NCBI GenBank assembly: GCA_026400155.1
Contig: JAPLPO010000178.1
Span: forward strand, 1-43,619
Direction of reading: 5' to 3'
DNA: 43,619 nucleotides
Source of the DNA: Burkholderiales bacterium
Lineage (GTDB): Bacteria; Pseudomonadota; Gammaproteobacteria; Burkholderiales; Burkholderiaceae_C
A program made the position numbers and the translations under genes. Below the pieces are notes generated by a model that did not search any database, was not told the DNA's origin, and saw nothing but the letters and a program-made list of their open reading frames with translations. Shown one piece after another: positions 17,286 to 28,500 of this stretch (the first letter of the stretch is position 1; each line of letters starts with the position of its first letter).

Positions 17286-20200
17286 ATGCTGAAGTTGTCT
17301 GCCATCACCCGAATTACAAGCACCGCTTTGCGTCTTGCCGCATGGCTCTTGTTGCTGGGTGGCTTTGTCTTGGGAATGGCATGGAGTGCGCTTCATTTTT
17401 GGATTGTGCCCCGAATTGAAGACTTCCGACCCAGTCTGGAAAAGATGGCCACTCAGGCCATCGGGGTTCCTGTTCAAATGGGCCAACTGAAAGCGGTTTC
17501 TACGGGTTGGATGCCCACTTTTGAAATCTACAACCTGACCCTCCTTGACCCAGAAGGACGGCAAGCTCTTACCCTGCCAAAGATTGTTTTTGCCATCAGC
17601 GTTCGATCGGTTCTGAACTTAGGGGTGGAGCAGTTGGTCATCGACTCACCCACACTGGACATTCGCAGAACTTCAAGTGGTGAATGGCGTATCGCGGGGC
17701 TCGAACTCAAAAAAGAAAACTCACCTGACTCAGCGGCGGCTGACTGGGTTTTTTCGCAAAAAGAAATCATTGTTCAAAATGGCTCTGTGATCTGGACGGA
17801 TGAGTTCAATCCGCTTCAACGAGACAAGTCTGCTTTGAATTTGAGCCAAGTTTCTTGGGTCTCGCGCAATACCGCACGGCATCACTTGTGGCGGCTTGAT
17901 GCCACGCCGCCCAATGGTTGGGGCGATCCTTTCACCATCATGGGCGACTTGCGGCGAGGGCTTTTGTCAACGCATGCTGGGCGTGTGAAAGATTGGAACG
18001 GCCAACTTCACGCCGAGTTTTCAGACGTAGATTTGTCTCAGCTCGGCCCCCATTTACCTTGGAAAGTCAATGCCACACAAGGTCAGGGCGCGCTTCGAAT
18101 GTGGCTAGATTTAAGGCTGGGCAACATTCAGCAAGCCACGGCCGATCTGGTGTTGGAAAACGCCAAGGCCCAGCTCAGTCCCGAATTGGATGCCCTGTCG
18201 TTCAAACACATTGCAGGTCGTGTTTCTGCCAAAGCCAAGCCCCATGGATTTGATTTTTCTACAGAGGGTTTGCGTTTCGACACGGCCGATGGCTTGCATT
18301 GGCCCGGTGGCAATGTGAGCCTTTCTTATTTGGAAACGGAAAAGGGCGACAGCGCACAAGGGCGCTTTCAAGGCGACACTTTGGATTTGCTGGCCCTGCG
18401 AAACATTGCCCTTCAATTGCCGCTGCCCCCTGCGGCCAGGCAAACACTCCAAGCTCACAAACTGAGCGGCTTGGTCAACACGCTGAACGTCGAGTGGACC
18501 GAAAAAAATACCGGTGACGAAAAAACATTCCATGTCAAAGCGGCCAGCGGCCGTTTTGACAACTTCTACTTTGAAGCCGGAAAAAGCGGATCTGCCACTG
18601 AAAGTTGGCCAGGCATTGAAAATGCCACTCTCAGTTTTGACATGACGGCCGATGGTGGTCAAGCCAAGGTGTCCATCGACAAGGGGGCACTTCAAATCAA
18701 CCGGCTTTTTGAAGACGCCAGAATTCCGCTCGACAAACTACAAGCAGCGCTTAAATGGCAGTATGAAAAAGAAAAGCTACTGGTTCCTGATTGGCAATTG
18801 AGCGTGAATAACGCCGACCTTTCTGCAGACCTCAAAGGCAGCTGGAAGCCCAGCATCCTCGCGGGAAGTTGGGGCGTGTTAGATGCGCAAGGCAATATTC
18901 AACGCGCCGATGCCACTCGTGTTCACCGATACTTGCCATTGGGCATTCCCCAAAACGTTCGCCACTATGTGCGGGACGCTGTTTTGAAGGGCACGCTACA
19001 AGGCGTTGCCGTCAAAATCAAAGGCGATCTCAAACAACTGCCCTTTGCCAACCCCAAAGAAGGCGAGCTGCGGTTTGCGGGCAAATTGAGAGATGTGCTT
19101 TATGCCTATGCACCGCCCAACAGCGCGAACCCCGCAGAACGGGCCAATCCATCTGAAAACATTTGGCCGCCCATGAGTGAGGTGAATGGGGAAATAGTTT
19201 TTGACAGACTCAACTTCAAGGTCAATGGCGCCTCTGGCAAATGGGGCAATACACCCTTTACCCAAATCAAGGCTGAAATTCCCAGCCTGAGCGCGCCCGT
19301 TGTTGTCAATGTTCAGGGTGAGACTAAAGCCAGTGCCAATGTTGTCTTGAATGATCTGCGCTTATCGCCGGTCAATCAAATGCTCAACGGCGTTTTGGCT
19401 CAGGCCACCAGCACGGGCAGCTTGTCGTCGCGGCTCAGGCTGTCTTTGCCGCTGGGCTCCCTTGACAAATCAAGTGTTCAGGGCACGGTGGCGTTGAGCG
19501 GCAATGACGTGCGCATTCAAAGTGACTTTCCCACCATTGAAAAGGCTCAAGGCAGCATTCAATTCAGCGAAGCTGGGTTCAATTTGCAGGGTGTGAGCGC
19601 TCAGTTTTTAGGGGGACCGATCAAGCTTGAAGGCGGATCCCGAAAACTCCCGCCGCGCAGCGCAGAAGCCAACCCCGTTTTTCGCATTCAAGGCCAAGCA
19701 AGCGCAAGCGGCCTTCGGCAAGCCAAAGAGTTCGGCGCCTTAAGTCTTGTTGCTCAGCATGCCAGTGGCGCAAGCGCTTACACCGCCAGTTTGGGGTTTA
19801 AGGGAGGGCAAAGCGAGCTCCAAATTCAGTCACAACTACAAGGTGTTTCAATTAACTTGCCTGCACCCTTTGGCAAACGTGCCGATGAATCTACCGCTTT
19901 TAAATATGAAAGCGTGGTTCAAAGCTTGGGCAATGTCGCGCCTTACAAAGCCCAGCGCGATCAAATACAAATGTCCTTGGGTTCCAGCTTGTCTGCTACT
20001 TACTTGCGCGACTTGGCTGGCACAGAGGCGCGTGTCATCCAAGGTCGCGTGCAAGTGGGTGCTGCCAATGCTGCGGCGGCGCCCAACACGCGCGAGACGG
20101 GTGTCACAGCCGAGGTCACTCTTCCCTCGTTTTCCATTGACGAGTGGCTTCAAGTGATCTCCCCGCCCAAGTCAAGCCCTCAATGGCAATCGGCCCCAAA

Positions 20201-21344
20201 TACGGCACTCACATCAGCCACCTCTTCCTACCTTCCCAATCGCATGACCCTGAAAGCCAACGAGGTTACCGTTCAAGGGCGGCAATTGCACAACGTCTTT
20301 GTCAACGGTTCTCGTGAGGGCGCTTTGTGGCGCGCCAATTTGGATGCCCGAGAGTTCAGTGGCTACGTGGAGTACCGCCAATCCAACAATCTCAATGCGG
20401 GCCGTATTTACGCACGTTTAGCTCGTCTGAGTTTGCCGCCCTCTGCAGATCAAACCGTGGCAACTTTTCTTGAAGACTCCCCCGTGAGCATTCCTGCACT
20501 GGACATTGTGGTGGATGAGTTGGAGTTGCGCGGTAAAAAAATGGGGCGCGTCGAAATTGAAGCCGTCAACGCAGAGTCGGCACAAGCCAAGCCAACATCT
20601 GGGCGTGAATGGCGTTTGAACAAGCTCAACATCACCACGCCTGAGGCTAGCTTCAAAGCCAGCGGCAAGTGGTTCACTGCGCGCGAAGGCGCTCAGCCGG
20701 CCAATACGGAGATGAACTTTCGATTGGACATTTCAAATGCCGGCGAATTGTTAAACCGATTGGGCACCAAAGATGCGCTGCGCGGAGGGGCTGGCAAGTT
20801 AGAAGGCGAGGTTCAATGGCAGGGCTCGCCAATGACCCTTCACTATCCCAGCATGAGCGGCCGCTTCAACCTGAACATTGGGCGCGGGCAGTTTTTGCAA
20901 GCGGAGCCGGGCGTTGCCAAGTTGTTGGGGGTGTTGAGTCTTCAGGCACTGCCTCGCCGATTGCTGTTGGATTTCAGAGATGTGTTCAGTGCCGGCTTTG
21001 CCTTTGACACCATTCGGGGTGATGTGTTGATTCAACAAGGCATTGCCAGCACTCGCAACCTTCAAATGAAGGGTGTCAATGCGGTGGTGCAAATGGATGG
21101 CAGCTCTGACATTGCGCGAGAAACACAAAATTTGCGTATTTTAATTTTGCCCGAAGTGGATGCCGGCACCGCATCTTTGTTGGCAGGCATTGCGCTCAAC
21201 CCCGCTATCGGTTTGAGTACATTTTTGGCGCAATTGATTCTCAAGCAGCCCTTAAGCCGCGTCAACACACAAGAGTTTTTGGTTGATGGGACATGGACCG
21301 ATCCCCGGGTGACCAAAGTGGTCAACAGCGCTGCAACCCCTTAA
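17286..21344 (+). CDS. YhdP/AsmA-like envelope protein (DUF3971)
   Basis: About 1350 aa with N-terminal TM (LRLAAWLLLLGGFVLGMAWSALHFWIVPRIEDFRPSLEKMATQAIGVPVQMGQL) and AsmA-like C-terminus (LLGVLSLQALPRRLLLDFRDVFSAGFAFDTIRGDVLIQQG). Confidence 0.88.
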   Translation: MLKLSAITRITSTALRLAAWLLLLGGFVLGMAWSALHFWIVPRIEDFRPSLEKMATQAIGVPVQMGQLKAVSTGWMPTFEIYNLTLLDPEGRQALTLPKIVFAISVRSVLNLGVEQLVIDSPTLDIRRTSSGEWRIAGLELKKENSPDSAAADWVFSQKEIIVQNGSVIWTDEFNPLQRDKSALNLSQVSWVSRNTARHHLWRLDATPPNGWGDPFTIMGDLRRGLLSTHAGRVKDWNGQLHAEFSDVDLSQLGPHLPWKVNATQGQGALRMWLDLRLGNIQQATADLVLENAKAQLSPELDALSFKHIAGRVSAKAKPHGFDFSTEGLRFDTADGLHWPGGNVSLSYLETEKGDSAQGRFQGDTLDLLALRNIALQLPLPPAARQTLQAHKLSGLVNTLNVEWTEKNTGDEKTFHVKAASGRFDNFYFEAGKSGSATESWPGIENATLSFDMTADGGQAKVSIDKGALQINRLFEDARIPLDKLQAALKWQYEKEKLLVPDWQLSVNNADLSADLKGSWKPSILAGSWGVLDAQGNIQRADATRVHRYLPLGIPQNVRHYVRDAVLKGTLQGVAVKIKGDLKQLPFANPKEGELRFAGKLRDVLYAYAPPNSANPAERANPSENIWPPMSEVNGEIVFDRLNFKVNGASGKWGNTPFTQIKAEIPSLSAPVVVNVQGETKASANVVLNDLRLSPVNQMLNGVLAQATSTGSLSSRLRLSLPLGSLDKSSVQGTVALSGNDVRIQSDFPTIEKAQGSIQFSEAGFNLQGVSAQFLGGPIKLEGGSRKLPPRSAEANPVFRIQGQASASGLRQAKEFGALSLVAQHASGASAYTASLGFKGGQSELQIQSQLQGVSINLPAPFGKRADESTAFKYESVVQSLGNVAPYKAQRDQIQMSLGSSLSATYLRDLAGTEARVIQGRVQVGAANAAAAPNTRETGVTAEVTLPSFSIDEWLQVISPPKSSPQWQSAPNTALTSATSSYLPNRMTLKANEVTVQGRQLHNVFVNGSREGALWRANLDAREFSGYVEYRQSNNLNAGRIYARLARLSLPPSADQTVATFLEDSPVSIPALDIVVDELELRGKKMGRVEIEAVNAESAQAKPTSGREWRLNKLNITTPEASFKASGKWFTAREGAQPANTEMNFRLDISNAGELLNRLGTKDALRGGAGKLEGEVQWQGSPMTLHYPSMSGRFNLNIGRGQFLQAEPGVAKLLGVLSLQALPRRLLLDFRDVFSAGFAFDTIRGDVLIQQGIASTRNLQMKGVNAVVQMDGSSDIARETQNLRILILPEVDAGTASLLAGIALNPAIGLSTFLAQLILKQPLSRVNTQEFLVDGTWTDPRVTKVVNSAATP

Positions 21345-21365
21345 GCTTGACCAACACTTTTGCAA

Positions 21366-23426
21366 ATGGCGCAAGAAGCTTCATCCTCATTGCAAAACAC
21401 ACACATCCTGTGGCAGTTTTTCAAACAAATCACACGCTCCTTCACCGATCGTCGATTTTCATTGTGGATTGCGCTCGTGTTGCTGGTGGTTGCGCTGCTG
21501 GTCACGCTGGTTTGGCTTGCAGGTCGATATGAGGCCAGTCAGTACCAAGACGAACTAGACCGCGACACGGCAGATGCCGCAATCGACATTCGAAATGGCT
21601 TTGATCAAAACGTTTTGATTTTGCAAAATTTACAAAACAAAGCGCTTTCACAAAAGCTTTGGCAAGCAGAAATTTCAGACTTATTGAGTCAAAACAGAGA
21701 TTGGCTTCGCGTCGAAAAAAGAGACTTGCAAGGCATCACGCTAGACGCTGTGTCATCGCCACTGAAGCCTGCGTTGTTCACCGACAAATCACGCATAGGC
21801 GAGCACGTTGAAACGATGCAAGCTTGTTTGCGTGCGCGTCGCCTGAATGGCCCCGCCTACTCTCGAAGCTACTTTGTGCCTCAATCCAACGGCCTGGGCT
21901 TAGAAGTGATGGAGGTGTGTTTGCCCATGATCGAGCGCGGCAACACGGCAGGATTCACGCTATTGACCTACAGCCTTCAAGAGGTTTTGTCTGCCAGGCT
22001 GGGCGAGACCTACGGACAACGCAATCAGATATCTTTCGTCGAGCCTGACGGCACGCGCTTGGCGGTTCACGGCAACTTGCCTCGCGCCAAACGCTTGTTC
22101 ACCGCCAAGCAGCTGCTCGACTTACCGGGCACCACACTGATGCTTCGGATGGATGGTCGGCGCGCGGTACCCGTCCTGTTGCCCAATATCTTGCCGGCCT
22201 TGGTGACGGCCATGTCGTTTGCGCTGGTTTCGGTCTTGGTCTTGCTGGTCAAAGACTCCCGCCTCCGCCTCCAGGCCGAACGAGACCTGGCAGACGCACT
22301 TGCATTTCGAAAGGCCATGGAAGACTCCTTGGTAACGGGCCTGCGAGCGCGCGATCTTCAAGGTCGGATCACTTATGTCAATCCCGCCTTTTGCCAGATG
22401 GTGGGTTTTGAACCTGAATCGCTCTTGGGAAAATCTGCACCCATGCCTTATTGGCCACCTGAAATGGTGGGCGAGTATCAACAGCGCCAAGCGGTCAGGC
22501 TGGCAGGCAATGCGCCACCCAGAGAGGGCTTTGAATCGGTGTTTGTCCGGCAAGACGGCACACGTTTTCCGGTGCTTATTTTTGAGGCGCCTCTGATCAA
22601 TGTGCTTGGTCAGCAAACGGGCTGGATGAGTGCTTTTTTGGACATCAGCGAACAGCGGCGCATCGAAGAGCTTTCTCGCTCCAGTCAGGAGCGCCTGCAA
22701 GCCACGGCCAGACTGGCCACTGTGGGTGAAATGGCCTCCCTCTTGAGTCACGAATTGAATCAGCCCTTGTCGGCCATTTCCAGTTACGCCACCGGCTCTT
22801 TGAATCTTTTGCGGCATCCAGATGATGGCCGTGCGTCCCCCCAATTGAGCGATCTTCAAATGGCTTTCGAACGAATTTCCGAGCAGGCCAGTCGCGCCGG
22901 TAAGGTGATCAACAGCGTGCACGATTTTGTCAGGCGCCGAGATCAAGACAAAGAAGTCGTTAAACCCCAATCCATCATTGATGCCGTCATGCCCCTGGTG
23001 CAACTGCAAGCACACAAGCTTCAGGTGCGAATTCAAACCGAAATGGACCCCCGCTTGCTGCCCGTTCTTTGCGACCGCACCATGGTTGAGCAAGTGCTTT
23101 TGAATCTGGCGCGCAATGGCATGCAGGCCATGGATCACCCAACTTGTCATCAGCGCACCCTGACCTTGCGGATCAAGAGGGCCGCTTCTAGCCAATCACA
23201 AGGCTGGGTGGAGTTTTCAGTGCTTGACTTGGGGCTGGGCATCTCAGATGAAGTGGCGCAAAACTTGTTCACGCCTTTTTTCACCACCAAAGCGGAGGGG
23301 ATGGGCTTGGGGCTCAGTTTGTGCAGAACGGTTGTGGAGCAACACGGCGGTCACTTGGAGTTTGAAGCCAATGAACCTTGCGGCACACTTTTTCGATTTA
23401 CCCTGCCCACGGCGGCCGAAATTTAA
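21366..23426 (+). CDS. PAS domain-containing sensor histidine kinase
   Basis: N-terminal TM, PAS region (GRITYVNPAFCQMVGFEPESLLGK), H-box MASLLSHELNQPLSAISSYATG, N/G boxes NLARNGMQAM and GLGLSLCRTVVEQHGG. Confidence 0.92.
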   Translation: MAQEASSSLQNTHILWQFFKQITRSFTDRRFSLWIALVLLVVALLVTLVWLAGRYEASQYQDELDRDTADAAIDIRNGFDQNVLILQNLQNKALSQKLWQAEISDLLSQNRDWLRVEKRDLQGITLDAVSSPLKPALFTDKSRIGEHVETMQACLRARRLNGPAYSRSYFVPQSNGLGLEVMEVCLPMIERGNTAGFTLLTYSLQEVLSARLGETYGQRNQISFVEPDGTRLAVHGNLPRAKRLFTAKQLLDLPGTTLMLRMDGRRAVPVLLPNILPALVTAMSFALVSVLVLLVKDSRLRLQAERDLADALAFRKAMEDSLVTGLRARDLQGRITYVNPAFCQMVGFEPESLLGKSAPMPYWPPEMVGEYQQRQAVRLAGNAPPREGFESVFVRQDGTRFPVLIFEAPLINVLGQQTGWMSAFLDISEQRRIEELSRSSQERLQATARLATVGEMASLLSHELNQPLSAISSYATGSLNLLRHPDDGRASPQLSDLQMAFERISEQASRAGKVINSVHDFVRRRDQDKEVVKPQSIIDAVMPLVQLQAHKLQVRIQTEMDPRLLPVLCDRTMVEQVLLNLARNGMQAMDHPTCHQRTLTLRIKRAASSQSQGWVEFSVLDLGLGISDEVAQNLFTPFFTTKAEGMGLGLSLCRTVVEQHGGHLEFEANEPCGTLFRFTLPTAAEI

Positions 23427-23445
23427 GCCTGGCTAAAATCAAATT

Positions 23446-24090
23446 ATGCAACCCACCCTTAACGCTTGTGTTTTCATTGTGGATGACGATGCCAGCGTGC
23501 GAGATGCAATGGCTTGGTTGCTACGCTCGAGGCGCTTGATGAGCGAGTCTTTTGCCAGTGCCGATGCGTTTGAAAAAACGCTGCAAGAAAAGTTTCCGGG
23601 CCCCAAAGCCCCTGTTCCAACACAAGCCGGTTGCATCTTGTTAGACGTTCGAATGCCCGGACAAAGCGGCTTGGCCCTTTTTGAAACGCTGATCGGTAAC
23701 GGCCTTGCCCACACGTGGCCTGTGATTTTCCTAACCGGTCATGCCGATGTGCCTACAGCCGTAGACAGCGTGAAGCGGGGGGCCTTTGACTTTTGCGAAA
23801 AGCCCTTTTCTGACAATGCCTTGGTAGACCGCGTGGAGCAAGCATTGGCGTTGTCTCAGGAGCGGCTGGTTGTTCATCAACAAAGTGCAGGGCTGGTTTC
23901 GCGCCTAGATGAGCTCACCGAGCGCGAGCGCGATGTCATGCGCTTGGTGGTGGCCGGATTGCCCAACAAGCTCATTGCCGACCAACTTGACATCAGTGTG
24001 CGCACAGTGGAGGTCCATCGATCGCGCGTTTTTGAAAAAATGGACGTGAAGTCTGCCGTCGAGTTGGCCAACTTGCTGCGCGAGGTTTGA
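23446..24090 (+). CDS. LuxR/FixJ-type response regulator
   Basis: Receiver VFIVDDDASVRDAMAWLLRS, ILLDVRMPGQSGLALFE; HTH LTERERDVMRLVVAGLPNKLIADQLDISVRTVEVHRSRVFEKM. Confidence 0.93.
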   Translation: MQPTLNACVFIVDDDASVRDAMAWLLRSRRLMSESFASADAFEKTLQEKFPGPKAPVPTQAGCILLDVRMPGQSGLALFETLIGNGLAHTWPVIFLTGHADVPTAVDSVKRGAFDFCEKPFSDNALVDRVEQALALSQERLVVHQQSAGLVSRLDELTERERDVMRLVVAGLPNKLIADQLDISVRTVEVHRSRVFEKMDVKSAVELANLLREV

Positions 24091-24119
24091 ATGAAGACAC
24101 CATCGGGTAGCTTGCGCAT

Positions 24120-24266
24120 TCATTCCTTGTTGGATGATTTGTTGGTACGCTCTTCTTTGTCGTCTGGTTTGAGCTCGCCCTTGTCTCGACCCGAAAACAT
24201 GGTCCACCAAACGATCAACACCAGCAACACCAGCGCCAACAGCGCCTCTAACAGTATCAGGCCCAT
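24120..24266 (-). CDS. Putative small membrane protein (about 48 codons)
   Basis: ATG at 24266 (minus strand) preceded by GAAGGAG; MGLILLEALLALVLLVLIVWWTMFSGRDKGELKPDDKEERTNKSSNKE, one strong TM helix and a charged tail. Confidence 0.6.
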   Translation of the reverse strand: MGLILLEALLALVLLVLIVWWTMFSGRDKGELKPDDKEERTNKSSNKE

Positions 24267-25473
24267 GCAAAAACTCCTTCGTTCATGCATTGTAGGGAGC
24301 ATCTGCTTGAGCGTATGTTGGCTCTTGACGGCTTGTTCTACGCCAAAGAAAGCGCCGCCCATTGCGCCACCAATTCAGCCCCTTTTGGCGCCGCCTGTTG
24401 TCTCAAATCCGGCGGCTTCTGCCCAGCCCCCGCAGGCAACAGTTCGCGAAGCAGCGCAACCCGTTTTGACGAGAGCCAAAAGCAAATGGGTTATGGCAAA
24501 TTGGGCGGATCTGCCGGGGCTCAATGCTGATAACTTCAATGAGGCATGGGTTGCTTGGCGGCAAAACTGCATGCGCAGCTCGCCCAATTTGCCGCATTCG
24601 CAACAGCTTTGTGCCAATGTGAAACGATTAGAGGGGCAGACCTCTGAGGCTCAAAGAAACTGGTTGATGCAGAACTTCCAACCCTACAGGGTTGAGAGTT
24701 TGAATGCTTCTGCAGCGCCAGCCAACGGACTTTTAACCGCCTATTTCGAACCTGTTTTGGAGGCCTCGCGCAGTGCAAAACCTGGGTTTTCCGTCCCCTT
24801 GTACGGCGTGCCTGCCAACCTCAAATCGCGCTCTCCTTGGTACAGCCGTGAAGAGATTTCAAAGTTACCCGCCGCTCAAGCCGCCCTGAAGGGAAAAGAA
24901 ATTGCCTACATTGCCAACCCCGTAGATGCCATGGTGCTCCATATTCAGGGTTCTGGCCGGCTGTGGGTCACGCAAAACGATGGCAGCAGAAAGCAAATTC
25001 GATTGGCATTTGCCGGCACCAATGACCACCCCTATCAAAGTATTGGCCGATGGCTTCTGGGTCAAAACCTCACCAAAGACGCCACGTGGCCCGGCATTAA
25101 GTCTTGGCTTGCACAAAACCCGCAAAGAACCCAAGAGCTGATGTGGCGCAATCCGCGATTTATTTTCTTCAAAGAAGAGGCCCTCACGGGGCCAGATGCT
25201 CTTTTGGGGCCCAAAGGAGCGATGGGCGTTCCGCTCACCTCGGGGCGGTCGATTGCCGTAGACCCAGGAAGCATTCCATACGGGTCTGCGGTCTGGCTTT
25301 CCAGCAGCGGCCCTCAAGTCTCACTCAATCGCTTGGTTTTTGCACAAGACACAGGGAGCGCCATTCTGGGCGCCGTTCGCGCTGACTATTTCGCGGGCTC
25401 TGGGGATGCCGCTGGCGAGTTGGCGGGCCGTCTCAAACAAGACATGAGAGCATGGGTTTTACTTCCAAGATAA
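24265..25473 (+). CDS. mltA: Membrane-bound lytic murein transglycosylase A
   Basis: Lipoprotein signal MQKLLRSCIVGSICLSVCWLLTACSTPKK; GLLTAYFEPVLEASR, LHIQGSGRLWV, MGVPLTSGRSIAVDPGSIPYGSAVWL MltA/3D motifs. Confidence 0.93.
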   Translation: MQKLLRSCIVGSICLSVCWLLTACSTPKKAPPIAPPIQPLLAPPVVSNPAASAQPPQATVREAAQPVLTRAKSKWVMANWADLPGLNADNFNEAWVAWRQNCMRSSPNLPHSQQLCANVKRLEGQTSEAQRNWLMQNFQPYRVESLNASAAPANGLLTAYFEPVLEASRSAKPGFSVPLYGVPANLKSRSPWYSREEISKLPAAQAALKGKEIAYIANPVDAMVLHIQGSGRLWVTQNDGSRKQIRLAFAGTNDHPYQSIGRWLLGQNLTKDATWPGIKSWLAQNPQRTQELMWRNPRFIFFKEEALTGPDALLGPKGAMGVPLTSGRSIAVDPGSIPYGSAVWLSSSGPQVSLNRLVFAQDTGSAILGAVRADYFAGSGDAAGELAGRLKQDMRAWVLLPR

Positions 25474-25521
25474 GCTCTGTCGTTCTACACTGTTGATTCA
25501 TGCTTTAGAAAGTGCCCCTCC

Positions 25522-28500
25522 ATGAACGCTCCTTTGCCTGAACACCTGCGCCACGCGCTGGCAACCGTCACGCTTGATGACAAATACAGCTTGAAATCGG
25601 GTCGTGCATTCATGAGCGGGGTTCAAGCCCTCGTTCGCTTGCCCATGCTGATCCAAGAGCGCGATGCCATGGCGGGTAAAAATACAGGCGCCTTGATCAG
25701 CGGATACAGGGGTTCGCCCTTGGGTGGCTATGACCAAGCGCTCTGGAAAGCCAAATCATATTTAGAAAAACACAACATTGTGTTTCAGCCTGGGGTCAAC
25801 GAAGAGCTGGCAGCAACGGCGCTCTGGGGCACCCAACAAATGGGGTTTGCGCCTCCAGGAACTCAAAAGTTTGATGGTGTGTTTGGCATTTGGTACGGCA
25901 AAGGCCCTGGCGTGGATCGCTGCTCCGATGTGTTCAAACACGCCAACATGGCCGGCACCACCCCGTGGGGCGGCGTTTTGGCCGTGGCTGGTGACGACCA
26001 TGTGGCCAAAAGCTCCACGGCTGCGCACCAAAGCGATCACATTTTCAAAGCTTGCGGCTTGCCTGTTTTCTTCCCCTCTTCCGTGCAAGAGGTTTTAGAT
26101 TTGGGTGTGCACGCCATTGCCATGAGCCGGTTTGCGGGCGTCTGGTCTGGCATGAAGACCATTCAAGAAGTGGTTGAGTCGAGCGCCACGGCAGATATCA
26201 ACGCCGATCGCGTGAAAATCGTTTTGCCTGAATTTGAAATGCCACCAGGTGGTGTACATATTCGGTGGCCCGATCCGGCGCTTGACCAAGAAGCACGTTT
26301 GTTTGATTACAAATGGTATGCAGCGCTGGCCTACATTCGCGCCAATCGCTTGAATCGCAACGTCATCGAAGGCCCCAACGATCGCTACGGCATCATGGCC
26401 AGTGGCAAAGCCTACAACGACACACGCCAAGCCTTGGTTGATTTGGGTTTAGACGTGGAAACTTGTCAGCGTCTTGGTATTCGGGTGCACAAGGTTTCTG
26501 TGGTTTGGCCTTTAGAAGCGCAAACCACGCGCGAGTTTGCAAAGGGCTTGAAAGAGATTTTGGTGGTGGAAGAAAAACGCCAAATCATTGAGTACCAACT
26601 GAAAGAAGAGTTGTACAACTGGCCTGACTCACAGCGGCCTCGCATTGTGGGCAAGTTTGATGAGCTTGAGGGCAACGATTCCGGCGGCGAATGGTCTGTG
26701 CCCAATCCAATGGCTCACCGTTTGCTCAGAGCCAATGCCGATCTCACGCCTACCCTCATTGCCAAGGCTTTGGCCAAGCGTTTGCTCAAGCTCGATTTGC
26801 CATCCGATGTGTTGGCACGAATGAATGCACAACTTAGCATCATCGATGCCAAAGAACGCGCACAAAATAGTTTGGTGCTCAACCCTGCGGCAGATCGCAT
26901 GCCTTGGTTCTGTTCTGGCTGCCCTCACAACACCAGCACCAAGGTGCCTGAAGGCTCTCGTGCCATGGCCGGCATTGGTTGCCATTTCATGAGTGTTTGG
27001 ATGGACCGCAGCACTGTGGGCTTTACCCAAATGGGCGGCGAAGGCACACCCTGGATTGGCCAACAGCATTTCAGCCATGAAAACCATGTGTTTGCCAACA
27101 TCGGCGACGGCACTTATTTTCACAGCGGTATTTTGGCCATTCGTCAAAGTATTGCGGCGGGTGTCAACATTACCTACAAGATTTTGTACAACGATGCCGT
27201 TGCCATGACAGGGGGTCAACGTATAGGAGAGCGCGCTGAGGGTCATACGGTGGTACAAATTGCGCAAAGCATGCGGGCTGAAGGTGCTGTGATCATCAAA
27301 GTTGTAACCGACGAGCCTGAAAAATACAGCGGTGTTGCTCTTGCCGAAGGTGTGTTGGTTCATCACCGTGATGAGCTCGATGCCATTCAGCGTGAGCTGC
27401 GCGAAGTGAAGGGTTGTACCGTCATCATTTATGACCAAACCTGCGCTACTGAAAAACGCCGCCGTCGCAAGCGCGGCACCATGGTCGACCCGGCTGTGCG
27501 CGTCATGATCAATGAATTGGTGTGTGAAGGCTGTGGTGATTGTGGTGTGCAGTCCAACTGCTTGTCCGTTGAACCACTTGAAACCGAGTTTGGTCGCAAA
27601 CGCACTATCAATCAAAACACGTGCAACAAAGACACCAGCTGTCTCAAAGGCTTTTGCCCGAGTTTTGTTTCCATTGAAGGCGGGCAACTGAAGAAAAAGT
27701 CCAAACAACAAAAATTCAGCTTAGATGCATTGCCTACTTTGCCCATGCCGACGTTGCCAGATTTGGCAGTAGCCACCCAAGCTTATGGTGTGGTGGTGGC
27801 AGGTGTTGGCGGTACCGGCGTGATCACCATTGGTCAGCTACTGGGCATGGCTGCTCACTTAGACGGTCTTGGCATCGTGACACAAGACTCGGCTGGTTTG
27901 GCTCAAAAGGGCGGCGCCACTTGGAGCCACGTGCTGTTGGCTAAAAACCAAGATCAAATTCAAACCACGCGCGTTAGCATGGCAGCGGCCGATTTGATTT
28001 TGGGATGTGATCCCATTGTGAGTGCGGGCAAAGAAACCTTGTCGCGCATGATGGAAGGTAGAACGCGCGTTGCGCTGAACTCGCACAGCACGCCTACAGC
28101 TGCTTTTGTTAAAAATACCCAATGGCAAAATCCGGCTGACAGTTGTGCTGCTGAAATTGCTGAGGCTGTTGGCATCCGTGGTTTGGCTGCATTTGATGCA
28201 GACCAGCTTTCAAACCAATTGATGGGTGACACCATTTATATCAACCCCATGATTTTGGGCTATGCCTGGCAAAAGGGTTGGGTGCCATTGAGCCTTGATG
28301 CTTTAAAGCGCGCCATTGAACTCAATGAAGTTGCGGTGGCCCAAAACTTAGCGGCCTTTGAATGGGGTCGCCATGCAGCACACCATTTGCCTGCTGTTCA
28401 AGCATTGTTCACCCCTGTTCAAGTGATTTCGTTAAAAAAGCGTGAAAAGTTAGAAGAGCTTGTTTCAACACGCGTTGAGTTTTTAACGGCTTATCAAAAT

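Noticed and set aside
22122-23195. 357-aa minus-strand ORF opposite the sensor kinase
   Set aside because: Lies entirely antisense to a strongly supported histidine kinase; no recognisable domain, composition typical of shadow ORFs.
26629-27711. 360-aa minus-strand ORF opposite the IOR gene
   Set aside because: Entirely antisense to conserved IOR motifs, including the ferredoxin cysteines; no domain features of its own.
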